36,342 bases of DNA from positions 1 through 36,342 of the forward strand of contig JAUSGG010000250.1 in NCBI GenBank assembly GCA_030649165.1, in the 5' to 3' direction. Below are positions 21,981 to 28,391 of the stretch, piece by piece (the first letter of the stretch is position 1; every line of letters starts with the position of its first letter). The position numbers were made by a program, and so were the translations under genes. This DNA comes from Armatimonadota bacterium (GTDB taxonomy: Bacteria; Armatimonadota; UBA5829; JAUSEB01). A model generated the notes under the pieces. It searched no databases and had not been told where the DNA came from. It was given only the letters and a program-made list of their open reading frames with translations.

Positions 21981-23324
21981 ATGAGAACTCTATTCGTGGC
22001 GCCGTACGTGCCTTCACCGATTCGAGTGCGTCCGTACAACTTCATCAAACGGCTCGCCAGGCGGCACAGCGTAACACTGATCGCTTTGGTGCAGTCAGAT
22101 ATCGACCGCGCGGCCCTTCCCGAGATGCGCGAAACGTGCGACAGCGTGAAGACCGTCAACATGAGCGTCTACGAATCCTTCCTCCGCGCCGGCAAGGGTC
22201 TCCTCAGCAAAATGCCGATGCAAGCGGCGTACACCTATATGCCGAAGCTTGTGGAGACGCTGGACCGTGAAGTCGAGCGCAGGCCGTACGACATACTGCA
22301 CGTGGAGCACGTTCGGGCCGCTCACTACGCGGCGCACATCGATTCGCTGCCGAAGGTCTATGACTCGGTAGACTGCATAACGCTGTTATTGAAACAGGCC
22401 CTTGAGGCGAAACGCAATCCGTTCTCTTGGCTTCTGACTCTTGAGGAATGGGCCAAGATGCGCGTTTACGAGGGCGTCGTCGCACAGCAGTTCGCGAAGG
22501 TAATAACGACTTCCGAGACCGACAAGGAAGCGCTGGAAGAGCTGATATGGGCGAGGATAACCAAGAGGCTTCGGGAATTGGAAGACGGTTTGGCAAGGGC
22601 CAAAGCGCCCGTGGCTCTTGAAGATTGGCGCGTGACCCGCTGGTTGATTGAGACCGCCCAGGACCAGAGGCTGAACTCGCTGATGTCAGGGGGAAGCCAG
22701 GTTTCCGTGGTGCCGAACGGCGTCGATTTCGACCATTTCCGCCCGATGGACCGCGTTCCGGATCCCGACACGATCGTTTTCACAGGGAAGATGAGCTACC
22801 ATGCGAACGCGGCCGCTGTGAAGTACTTCTACGACCGAATTTTCCCGTTGGTCAAAACCAGGAGGCCGAACGCCAAACTGCGGGTAGTCGGGTACAAGCC
22901 TCCGGCAGCCATACGTAAGCTGGCGTCAGACCCAAGCGTTACGGTGACAGGTTACGTCGAGGATATTCGACCGCACATCGCCGACGCCACGGTAGCGGTA
23001 TGCCCGATCACCATAGGAGTCGGCATTCAAAACAAGGCGCTTGAGGCGATGGCGATGGGAAAGCCGGTGGTGGCCTCAAGCATTGCCCGCCGCGCAATAA
23101 AGGCAACAAACGGCAAAGACCTGCTTTGCGCCGATTCGCCTGAGGACTTCGCGAATGCCGTGGTCGAAGTTCTCAGTCGCCCGGAGCTTCAGAAGTCGTT
23201 AGGCGAAAACGCTGTAGACTTCGTCCGAAAGAACCACAGTTGGGACGAGATGACAACGAAGTTGGAGGATGTCTACGCACAGGCGGAGGACATCTTCAGG
23301 CGTGAGCGAAGACGGGCGGCGTAG
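21981..23324 (+). CDS. GT4-family glycosyltransferase with extra helical insert
   Basis: A 447-residue GT-B protein (MRTLFVAPYVPSPIRVRPYN start), related to the genes at 15784 and 20738. Motifs: VPNGVDFDHF, FTGKMSYHANAAAVKYF, KLRVVGYKPP, VTGYVEDIRPHIADATV, CPITIGVGIQNKALEAMAMG (donor loop) and SSIARRAIKATNGKDLL. Between KVITTSETDKEAL and SQVSVVPNGVD there are about 50 extra, Glu/Arg-rich residues (ITKRLRELEDGLARAKA...) not present in the two relatives, predicted to form a helix or coiled coil. Start ATG at 21981 has a weak ribosome binding site (GAGAGGATATTGG). It is the last gene of the locus. Downstream are a strong hairpin and the lysC promoter. Confidence 0.87.
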   Translation: MRTLFVAPYVPSPIRVRPYNFIKRLARRHSVTLIALVQSDIDRAALPEMRETCDSVKTVNMSVYESFLRAGKGLLSKMPMQAAYTYMPKLVETLDREVERRPYDILHVEHVRAAHYAAHIDSLPKVYDSVDCITLLLKQALEAKRNPFSWLLTLEEWAKMRVYEGVVAQQFAKVITTSETDKEALEELIWARITKRLRELEDGLARAKAPVALEDWRVTRWLIETAQDQRLNSLMSGGSQVSVVPNGVDFDHFRPMDRVPDPDTIVFTGKMSYHANAAAVKYFYDRIFPLVKTRRPNAKLRVVGYKPPAAIRKLASDPSVTVTGYVEDIRPHIADATVAVCPITIGVGIQNKALEAMAMGKPVVASSIARRAIKATNGKDLLCADSPEDFANAVVEVLSRPELQKSLGENAVDFVRKNHSWDEMTTKLEDVYAQAEDIFRRERRRAA

Positions 23325-23333
23325 GCGGATGGT

Positions 23334-23409
23334 GTTGGGTGTTGGGCATTGGGTGATGGCCCGAGACGCGAATCTCGGGCCATGCGCATTTGGGGGACCT
23401 ATGGGGTCC
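23334..23409 (+). other. GTGTTGGG repeats with two hairpins after the last GT gene
   Basis: GGTGTTGGGTGTTGGGCATTGGGTG is followed by a perfect 11-base stem ATGGCCCGAGA (23356-23366) with TCTCGGGCCAT (23373-23383), loop CGCGAA, and a weaker GGACC (23395-23399)/GGTCC (23405-23409) stem. No T-run follows, but the first stem may terminate the long glycosyltransferase transcript. It may also be a structured element like that at 18452-18551. Confidence 0.6.
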
Positions 23410-23450
23410 TGTCGGCGCTATGACGTTGTCCCCACCGAACTCTTAACTGT

Positions 23451-23480
23451 TTGCGCGTCGCCCGCGATTCATGGTATCTT
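23451..23480 (+). promoter_or_regulatory. Likely sigma70 promoter of the aspartate kinase gene
   Basis: TTGCGC (23451-23456) and TATCTT (23475-23480) are 18 bases apart, with TGG directly before the -10 (extended -10 pattern). The start codon is about 70 bases further. The leader is too short for a typical lysine riboswitch. Confidence 0.5.
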
Positions 23481-23558
23481 AGCTCTGGCATAATAGACCG
23501 CCGGGGCCGGCGTCTGATCGAGAGCCGGAGGAATATCAGTCCGAGGAAGGCGAGAACA

Positions 23559-24782
23559 GTGATCATTGTCCAGAAATACGGCGGCAGTTCAGTCGCCAAC
23601 CCCGATAAGATGAAAGCCGTGGCTGCCCGCATTGCCGAGACATCGAAAAAAGCGTGTGTCGTCGCGGTTGTTTCAGCTATGGGAGATACCACGGACGAGC
23701 TGATCGCTTTGGCGAAGCAGATCAATCCGATGCCGGACGGAAGGGAAATGGACAAGCTCCTGGCGACGGGAGAACAGGCGAGCAGCGCGCTCATGGCGCT
23801 GGCGCTTCAGGCGGCGGGCAACACTGCCGTCTCGCTGACCGGCGGCCAGGCCGGCATTATCACGGAGAAAGTCCCAAGCAAAGCGCGGATACGCAAGATC
23901 GATGCCAGACGGATAAAACAGGAATTGGATTCCGGCAAGATTGTCGTCGTAGCCGGCTTTCAGGGCATTACGGACAACGTGTCTTCCGCCGATATAACCA
24001 CACTCGGCAGGGGAGGTTCGGACACCACGGCGGTCGCCCTGGCGGCGGCGCTCAATGCCGACAAATGCGAAATATACACTGACGTGGACGGCGTGTTCAC
24101 CGCCGATCCCCGCGTGGAGCCGGACGCCCGGAAACTGGATTCGATCTCTTACGAGGAGATGCTCGAATTGGCCGGCCAGGGCGCAAGGGTGATGCACTCT
24201 CGCGCGGTGGAGGTCGGTGAGCTATATGGAGTCGAAATACTGGTAGCGAACAGCTCGAAGCAAACGCCGGGCACGCTGATTAAGAAGGAGGACGCAAATA
24301 TGGAAATCCGAAACCCCGTCCGGGGAATTGCCCACGACACAGACATCGCGAGACTGACCATCGTGGGCGTGCCCGATCGCCCCGGCATCGCCTATAAGAT
24401 ATTCCACGGTCTGGCGGAAGCCAACATCAGCGTGGACGTCATAGTTCAGAACGTCTCAGAGGCCGGAGTGACCGACCTTTCGTTCACGGTGACGAATGCG
24501 GACCTGGACAAAACGAGGCATGCCCTCGGGCCGGTCCTCAAGGAGATAGGGGCGAAGGACCTTGTCACCGACCCCAACGTCGCCAAGATCTCCATAGTCG
24601 GGTCAGGGATTAGAAGTCACCCCGGATACGCGGACAGAATGTTCGGCGCGCTTGCGGAGGAATCGATCAACATACTGTCTATCACGACGAGCGAAATCAG
24701 GATTACCTGCCTGATAGACAAAGAGAAGGTCAAGCAGGGAATTCGGGCTCTTCATAAGGCATTTGAACTGGAGAAGGTATAG
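23559..24782 (+). CDS. lysC: Aspartate kinase
   Basis: This enzyme phosphorylates L-aspartate, the first step to lysine, threonine, methionine and diaminopimelate. The 407-residue protein begins with the conserved kinase motif VQKYGGSSVANPDKM (residues about 4-18), then GEQASSALMALAL, a TLGRGGSDTTAVALA loop and YTDVDGVFTADPR (ATP site). Two ACT domains follow (around residues 262-330 and 345-405: VGVPDRPGIAYKIF and VGSGIRSHPGYADRMF). I chose the GTG at 23559 because homologues start at this motif, with GAGGAAGGCGAG upstream. The gene also contains a strong internal start at residue 248, making a separate beta subunit likely. It stands alone with its own promoter and terminator. Confidence 0.95.
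   Translation: MIIVQKYGGSSVANPDKMKAVAARIAETSKKACVVAVVSAMGDTTDELIALAKQINPMPDGREMDKLLATGEQASSALMALALQAAGNTAVSLTGGQAGIITEKVPSKARIRKIDARRIKQELDSGKIVVVAGFQGITDNVSSADITTLGRGGSDTTAVALAAALNADKCEIYTDVDGVFTADPRVEPDARKLDSISYEEMLELAGQGARVMHSRAVEVGELYGVEILVANSSKQTPGTLIKKEDANMEIRNPVRGIAHDTDIARLTIVGVPDRPGIAYKIFHGLAEANISVDVIVQNVSEAGVTDLSFTVTNADLDKTRHALGPVLKEIGAKDLVTDPNVAKISIVGSGIRSHPGYADRMFGALAEESINILSITTSEIRITCLIDKEKVKQGIRALHKAFELEKV
24285..24302 (+). promoter_or_regulatory. Internal ribosome binding site and start inside aspartate kinase gene
   Basis: AAGGAGG (24285-24291) is 8 bases before an in-frame ATG (24300-24302). This is the best Shine-Dalgarno sequence of the gene, and the resulting 160-residue product (24300-24782) would comprise the two ACT domains, i.e. 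the known beta-subunit arrangement of alpha2beta2 aspartokinases such as Bacillus and Corynebacterium enzymes. Confidence 0.85.
24300..24782 (+). CDS. Aspartate kinase beta subunit (in-frame internal start)
   Basis: This is an alternative product of the aspartate kinase gene, 160 residues, beginning MEIRNPVRGIAHDTDIARLT and containing only the two ACT regulatory domains. In known alpha2beta2 aspartokinases such a subunit is made from the same reading frame and confers feedback sensitivity to lysine or lysine plus threonine. The support here is the strong ribosome binding site (24285-24291) and the start at a domain boundary. Expression is not proven by sequence. Confidence 0.72.
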   Translation: MEIRNPVRGIAHDTDIARLTIVGVPDRPGIAYKIFHGLAEANISVDVIVQNVSEAGVTDLSFTVTNADLDKTRHALGPVLKEIGAKDLVTDPNVAKISIVGSGIRSHPGYADRMFGALAEESINILSITTSEIRITCLIDKEKVKQGIRALHKAFELEKV

Positions 24783-24839
24783 ACGGATAGCGGTGAGCGT
24801 TGAGTTCTGAGTGGACAACAACCAAGTTTAGATATGGGA

Positions 24840-24863
24840 GGGGCGGATCGTGTCCGCCCCTTT
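24840..24863 (+). terminator. Intrinsic terminator after the aspartate kinase gene
   Basis: GGGGCGGA (24840-24847), loop TCGTG, TCCGCCCC (24853-24860) followed by TTT. Stem is strong, T-run short. It lies 58 bases after the stop codon. A GTTGAG/CAACAACC-type repeat (24790-24828) lies between. Confidence 0.7.
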
Positions 24864-24966
24864 GCTGCATTTGGTCTATTTGACAGGGTCGTGCATTTCA
24901 CTTCCCAGTCAGGAGGGCCGCGCCGATGATTCCGCCCCCATCGTCAATTCCTCCAGAGCAGTTTTG

Positions 24967-25142
24967 TTGACGAGGAAAGGAGCAAAGCAAAGAAATCGGG
25001 AAAAGGGAGTGGTCGGCTCTGTTCGATCGGGACATGCTGTCCGGGTCGAAACGTTCCTGCACTGGACAGCCGGATGGAACAGGGCGTGGACAGCTTACTC
25101 CTTTTTTCCTGCTTTCTCTCCTTTCGCGCTTTCCTCCTTAAA
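24967..25142. repeat. Long imperfect inverted repeat with purine-rich left arm
   Basis: The left arm (about 24967-25039, starting TTGACGAGGAAAGGAGCAAA) is matched on the opposite strand by the right arm (about 25072-25142, ending CGCTTTCCTCCTTAA). Arms are about 70 bases with several gaps and mismatches. A second copy type lies at 26707-26832. No open frame of interest is inside. A mobile (MITE-like) nature is inferred. The bases between the lysC terminator and this element (24864-24966) show nothing else. Confidence 0.75.
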
Positions 25143-25167
25143 GCTCGTCCCGCCGCCGCAAAACGCC

Positions 25168-25196
25168 TTGCCAGCCGGTCCCGTATATGGTATAAT
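25168..25196 (+). promoter_or_regulatory. Strong sigma70 promoter of rpmE
   Basis: TTGCCA (25168-25173) and TATAAT (25191-25196) with exactly 17 bases between, and TGG just before the -10 (extended -10). A transcript would start near 25203, directly at the leader hairpin. Confidence 0.85.
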
Positions 25197-25205
25197 TCTG
25201 AATCG

Positions 25206-25230
25206 GGCCAGCCTCTCCATCCGGCTGGCC
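25206..25230 (+). promoter_or_regulatory. Leader hairpin before rpmE
   Basis: GGCCAGCC (25206-25213) pairs with GGCTGGCC (25223-25230) over a 9-base loop, at the very 5' end of the predicted transcript. Ribosomal protein L31 genes in several phyla have autoregulatory leader RNAs; this may be one, but I cannot match it to a known class. Confidence 0.5.
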
Positions 25231-25255
25231 GATAATTCTTTGGGAAGGTGACCAG

Positions 25256-25468
25256 ATGAAGCAGGGGATTCATCCTGATTATATCGAAGCCAGCGTGACC
25301 TGCGCATGCGGGAATACGTTTATGACGCGCTCGACGAAGTCTGAGATTCGGGTCGAGATATGTTCGGCGTGCCACCCGTTCTTCACCGGAAAGCAGAAGA
25401 TCGTGGACACCGAAGGCCGCGTTGAGAAGTTCATGCAGCGGTACGGCATGAAAGAGAAGAAGGAGTAA
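25256..25468 (+). CDS. rpmE: 50S ribosomal protein L31
   Basis: The 70-residue protein is a zinc-binding (C+) form of L31, part of the large subunit near the subunit interface. It starts [20 protein letters not shown]; zinc ligands are Cys16, Cys18, Cys36 and Cys39 (motifs TCACG and [13 protein letters not shown]). Length and C-terminal tail (VEKFMQRYG) are normal. AAGGTG lies 6 bases upstream. It has its own promoter, followed by the YqhQ and RF1 genes, an order known from many bacteria (Firmicutes, Thermotogae and others). Zinc-responsive regulation is common in C+/C- pairs, but only the C+ form is seen here. Confidence 0.97.
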   Translation: MKQGIHPDYIEASVTCACGNTFMTRSTKSEIRVEICSACHPFFTGKQKIVDTEGRVEKFMQRYGMKEKKE

Positions 25469-25639
25469 CAGCGGATTCTCTTTCTGACCGACCTCGAAAG
25501 CTATAGCCACTCCAGGGGTGGCGGCGACATCCTAAGGGAGCTGCGAGGTTGTCCGATCCCGAAACACAGGGCGGGCGCGAGCAAGCTTCCTTTTTCCTAT
25601 GGGGACGGCGGAGTCCACGCCTGGGAGTTCTTTTAACCA

Positions 25640-26710
25640 GTGAGTGAAAACAAGAAAAAAGTTCATTACGGCGGGCAGGCGGTAATCGAGGGCGTAATGA
25701 TGCGAGGCCGCGACAATTTCGCGGTTGCCTGCCGGAAGAAAAGTGACGGTGAGATCGTCAGTTCTCGCGAGGCGATCATGCCGACGCTCAAAAAGCTGAA
25801 ATGGCTTCGAAAGCCGTTCTTACGCGGAGTTCTGATGCTCATAGACTCCATGGCGCTCGGCATGAGGGCGCTCATGTATTCCGCGGAGATCGCCGCCGAG
25901 GACGAGGAACCCGCCGCAACGAACGCGGACGAACGCGTCGCCCCAGAGCCTGAGGCGTACGCCAAGGACAACCGGAAGAAGCAGGTCATCAACGGAATTG
26001 CCATAGGCGCGGCGATGGTCGTCGCGCTCGGGCTGGCTGTTGGTATCTTCTGGTTTGTTCCCACGGCAGTCGCGTGGTTGCTAAAACCTTGGGCTCAAAC
26101 TCTTCCAGGCATTTCCATCGACGTTTCCTGGCTGAAGATCGAGAGCTTCCGGACATTCGTGATTGCGGCGCCTTTGGAGCGCCGCGTCGTTCTCGGTCTG
26201 ATCGAGGGCGCCGTGAAGCTGTCGATGCTGCTGGGATATGTCTCGGCCATTTCCCTGTGGAGCGAAATACGCAGAGTCTTTCAGTATCATGGCGCGGAAC
26301 ACAAGACGATCAACGCGTACGAGGCCGGCGAGCCGCTCGAAGTAGACAATGTGCGGAAGTATTCTACGGTCCACGTCCGGTGTGGAACCAGTTTCCTGCT
26401 CGTGGTAATAATCACAAGCATAATCGTCTACGCATTCATCCCGTGGCACACGATACTTCAGCGGTTCCTTTACAGGTTGCTGCTGCTTCCGCTGGTGGCT
26501 GGCATTGCGTACGAGGTCATACAATTTGCCGGCAGACGGAAAGATTCGAGGCTGCTGCGCGCTTTCCTCGCTCCGGGGCTGTTGATGCAGAAGATTACGA
26601 CCAAGGAGCCGACAGACGATCAGGTCGAGGTGGCCATCAAGTCGCTTCAACTCGTTCTGGAATCCGAATCCGCGCCGGCCGAACCGACGCCTTCCCCCTC
26701 AACTCCTTAA
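25640..26710 (+). CDS. YqhQ/DUF1385 family membrane protein
   Basis: A 356-residue membrane protein of the DUF1385 family, of unknown biochemical function. The signature YGGQAVIEGVMMRG is at residues 10-23, and conserved blocks YHGAEHKTINAYEAGE and RCGTSFLL occur in the second half. About four to five hydrophobic segments are seen near residues 55-80, 115-150, 190-220, 250-275 and 280-305. It starts with GTG at 25640; the ribosome binding site (GGGAG about 12 bases upstream) is weak. Gene order rpmE-yqhQ-prfA is widely conserved. The stop TAA (26708-26710) is at the same time the beginning of the repeat element that follows. The 171 bases before the gene hold only a small GCCAC/GTGGC hairpin at about 25506-25522. 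Confidence 0.9.
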   Translation: MSENKKKVHYGGQAVIEGVMMRGRDNFAVACRKKSDGEIVSSREAIMPTLKKLKWLRKPFLRGVLMLIDSMALGMRALMYSAEIAAEDEEPAATNADERVAPEPEAYAKDNRKKQVINGIAIGAAMVVALGLAVGIFWFVPTAVAWLLKPWAQTLPGISIDVSWLKIESFRTFVIAAPLERRVVLGLIEGAVKLSMLLGYVSAISLWSEIRRVFQYHGAEHKTINAYEAGEPLEVDNVRKYSTVHVRCGTSFLLVVIITSIIVYAFIPWHTILQRFLYRLLLLPLVAGIAYEVIQFAGRRKDSRLLRAFLAPGLLMQKITTKEPTDDQVEVAIKSLQLVLESESAPAEPTPSPSTP

Positions 26711-26832
26711 CGAGGAAAGCGCGAAATTGGGGAAAACGGAAAGAAGAAAAGGAGGCAAACCGGCCCCGGGCGCTCATACAGCTTATCCCTGACTTGTTTC
26801 CTGCTTTCCTTGCTTTCCTGTTTTCCTGGTAA
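26707..26832. repeat. Second long inverted repeat with purine-rich arm, overlapping a stop codon
   Basis: It starts TTAACGAGGAAAGCGCGAAA and ends CTTTCCTGTTTTCCTGGTAA, whose complement TTACCAGGAAAACAGGAAAG pairs imperfectly with the start. The centre holds CCCCGGGCGCTC and its partner ATACAGCTTATCCC. The ACAGCTTA.TCC segment also occurs as ACAGCTTACTCC at about 25090-25101 in the first element. It lies between the YqhQ and RF1 genes and provides the stop codon of the former. Confidence 0.78.
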
Positions 26833-26865
26833 GAAAAGATTCGCGATGGCTGTCGAGGCGGTATT

Positions 26866-27936
26866 ATGTTCGAGAAACTTCAAGAGGTAGAGGACAGATA
26901 CGATGAGCTTATCGCTAAGCTCGGCGACCCTTCGATCGTCTCCGACCTGCACGAGTTTCAGCGGATAGCGAAGACGCACTCCGATCTGACTGACATCGTC
27001 TCCAAGTGGCGGGAGTATAAGGACACGCGCAGGCAGTTGGCCGACACGGAGGCCATGCTTCACGATAAGCTGGACGACGAACTACGTGAACTGGCGCAAA
27101 TGGAGCTTGATGATCTCAGACCCAAACTAGCCGCACTGGAGGAGGATCTGCGGGTTATGCTCCTGCCGAAAGACCCGAACGACGAGAAAGACGTTATCGT
27201 CGAGATTCGCGCGGGGACGGGTGGGGAAGAGGCGGCCTTGTTCGCCGGCGATCTGCTCAGAATGTACACGCGCTACGCCGAGCGGCGGGGTTGGAAAACC
27301 GACCTGCTCAGCTCATATCCGACGGGAATCGGCGGCTATAAGGAAGCGAATCTGGAGATCAAAGGGCGCGGCGCCTACAGCAGCTTGAAGTTCGAGGGCG
27401 GCGTGCATCGGGTCCAGCGCGTGCCTGCAACGGAAAGCAGCGGACGAATCCACACTTCCGCTGCGACGGTGGCGGTGATGCCCGAGGCCGAAGAAGTGGA
27501 CGTTCAGATCAACCAGGACGACCTGGAGATCGATACCTTCCGCTCCTCAAGCGCCGGCGGGCAAAACGTCCAGAAGAACGAGACAGCCGTGCGGATTACG
27601 CACAGACCGAGCGGGATCGTCGTCTCCTGCCAGGACGAGCGTTCGCAGTTTCAGAATAAAGAGCGGGCGATGACAATGCTCCGGGCGCACGTGCTTGAGC
27701 GCGAAATCCAGGCACAGCATGAAACAGAGGCGGCGACCAGAAGGTCTATGGTCGGCTCCGGCGATCGCAGCGAGAAGATCAGGACCTACAACTTCCCCCA
27801 GAGCCGCGTGACCGACCACCGCATCAACTACACCGTTTACCGCATGGACTCGATAATGGACGGCGACATCCAGGAGATCGTCGACCGGCTGAATAGCGCT
27901 GACCAGGCCGAGAAGCTGCAAGCATCAGCGGTCTGA
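26866..27936 (+). CDS. prfA: Peptide chain release factor 1
   Basis: RF1 recognises UAA and UAG and triggers peptide release. The 356-residue protein has the RF1-type anticodon tripeptide PAT at residues 187-189 (in [15 protein letters not shown]) and the catalytic GGQ at residues 231-233 ([19 protein letters not shown]). Other family blocks are [21 protein letters not shown] and [13 protein letters not shown]. The PAT, not SPF, motif distinguishes it from RF2. GAGGCGG lies upstream of the ATG. The gene is co-directional with rpmE and yqhQ, separated from the latter by a repeat element. The prmC methylase often next to prfA is not found directly downstream. Confidence 0.97.
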   Translation: MFEKLQEVEDRYDELIAKLGDPSIVSDLHEFQRIAKTHSDLTDIVSKWREYKDTRRQLADTEAMLHDKLDDELRELAQMELDDLRPKLAALEEDLRVMLLPKDPNDEKDVIVEIRAGTGGEEAALFAGDLLRMYTRYAERRGWKTDLLSSYPTGIGGYKEANLEIKGRGAYSSLKFEGGVHRVQRVPATESSGRIHTSAATVAVMPEAEEVDVQINQDDLEIDTFRSSSAGGQNVQKNETAVRITHRPSGIVVSCQDERSQFQNKERAMTMLRAHVLEREIQAQHETEAATRRSMVGSGDRSEKIRTYNFPQSRVTDHRINYTVYRMDSIMDGDIQEIVDRLNSADQAEKLQASAV

Positions 27937-27955
27937 GGGTGTGGCTGGGGGAAAA

Positions 27956-28040
27956 CCGCAGATGAACACAGATTAACACGGAAAAATGCGGATGAAGCTG
28001 GGGATCAGCTTTCAGCTATTAGCTGTCAGCCTTCAGCCAG
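27956..28040 (+). repeat. Dispersed intergenic repeats (CAGATGAACACAGATT type and TTCAGC units)
   Basis: CCGCAGATGAACACAGATT is a sequence type known to me from many unrelated bacterial genomes as an intergenic repeat; here it ends in ATGCGG that can pair with CCGCA. It is followed by ATCAGC, TTCAGC, GTCAGC and TTCAGCC units (28004-28040). Lies after prfA and before the small-protein promoter. Confidence 0.7.
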
Positions 28041-28064
28041 CGGACCGCACTTTTGTATGACCGG

Positions 28065-28093
28065 TTGACGGCAGGCCAAGAGTAGCCTACTAT
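28065..28093 (+). promoter_or_regulatory. Likely sigma70 promoter of the small lysine-rich protein gene
   Basis: TTGACG (28065-28070) and TACTAT (28088-28093) lie 17 bases apart; a TATAAT at 28093-28098 overlaps but would need a 22-base spacer. The ribosome binding site and start codon follow within 45 bases. Confidence 0.6.
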
Positions 28094-28136
28094 ATAATCA
28101 CAATATAGGCGGCCATCCGGAAGGAGTATCCTTACA

Positions 28137-28256
28137 ATGGGCGATAAATCCCCTAAAAAAGAAGTGAAAGCGGCAAAGAAGGACATCAAGGAGAAGCGTC
28201 GAGACAAGCAAGACAAGAAGGCAGCGAAGGGAACGTTCTCGACCTCAAGCTCCTGA
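28137..28256 (+). CDS. Small lysine-rich protein (39 residues)
   Basis: This short gene encodes a 39-residue, highly basic protein. It starts MGDKSPKKEVKAAKKDIKEK, continues Lys/Arg/Asp-rich and ends FSTSSS. It has a good ribosome binding site (GGAAGGAG ending 10 bases before the ATG) and a promoter upstream, so I consider it real. Short MGDKSPK-like lysine-rich proteins occur in several phyla and have no known function; nucleic-acid binding is plausible from charge alone. About 14 Lys and 2 Arg against 6 Asp/Glu. The following gap (28257-28391) holds hairpins that probably end this transcript and the opposing operon. Confidence 0.78.
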   Translation: MGDKSPKKEVKAAKKDIKEKRRDKQDKKAAKGTFSTSSS

Positions 28257-28257
28257 T

Positions 28258-28362
28258 CTCTCGCGCGGTTATTTGGCGAGAGCGCGGACGCATAATGTGG
28301 GCGTCCGACCCCTCTGCAACGAATCATATGATCGGGCCCTGGAAATGACGCGGCTCCAGGGC
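28258..28362. terminator. Hairpins in a convergent gene junction
   Basis: CTCTCGC (28258-28264) pairs with GCGAGAG (28276-28282), and GCCCTGGA (28336-28343) with TCCAGGGC (28355-28362); the latter is enclosed by GCAAC (28316-28320)/GTTGC (28366-28370). A GGACGC/GCGTCC stem lies between. They separate the plus-strand small gene from the end of the minus-strand operon and may terminate both. No long T-runs. Confidence 0.45.
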
Positions 28363-28391
28363 TCTGTTGCATATGGCCGCTGGTTCAGCGG

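Noticed and set aside
11158-23324. Complete O-antigen biosynthesis island with nucleotide-sugar genes
   Set aside because: Only flippase, polymerase-like protein and glycosyltransferases are present; no sugar-nucleotide enzyme, priming transferase or chain-length regulator is seen.
23481-23558. Lysine riboswitch before aspartate kinase
   Set aside because: The leader is only about 70 bases, less than half of what the lysine riboswitch needs, and no matching stems are seen apart from a small GC hairpin near 23494-23514.
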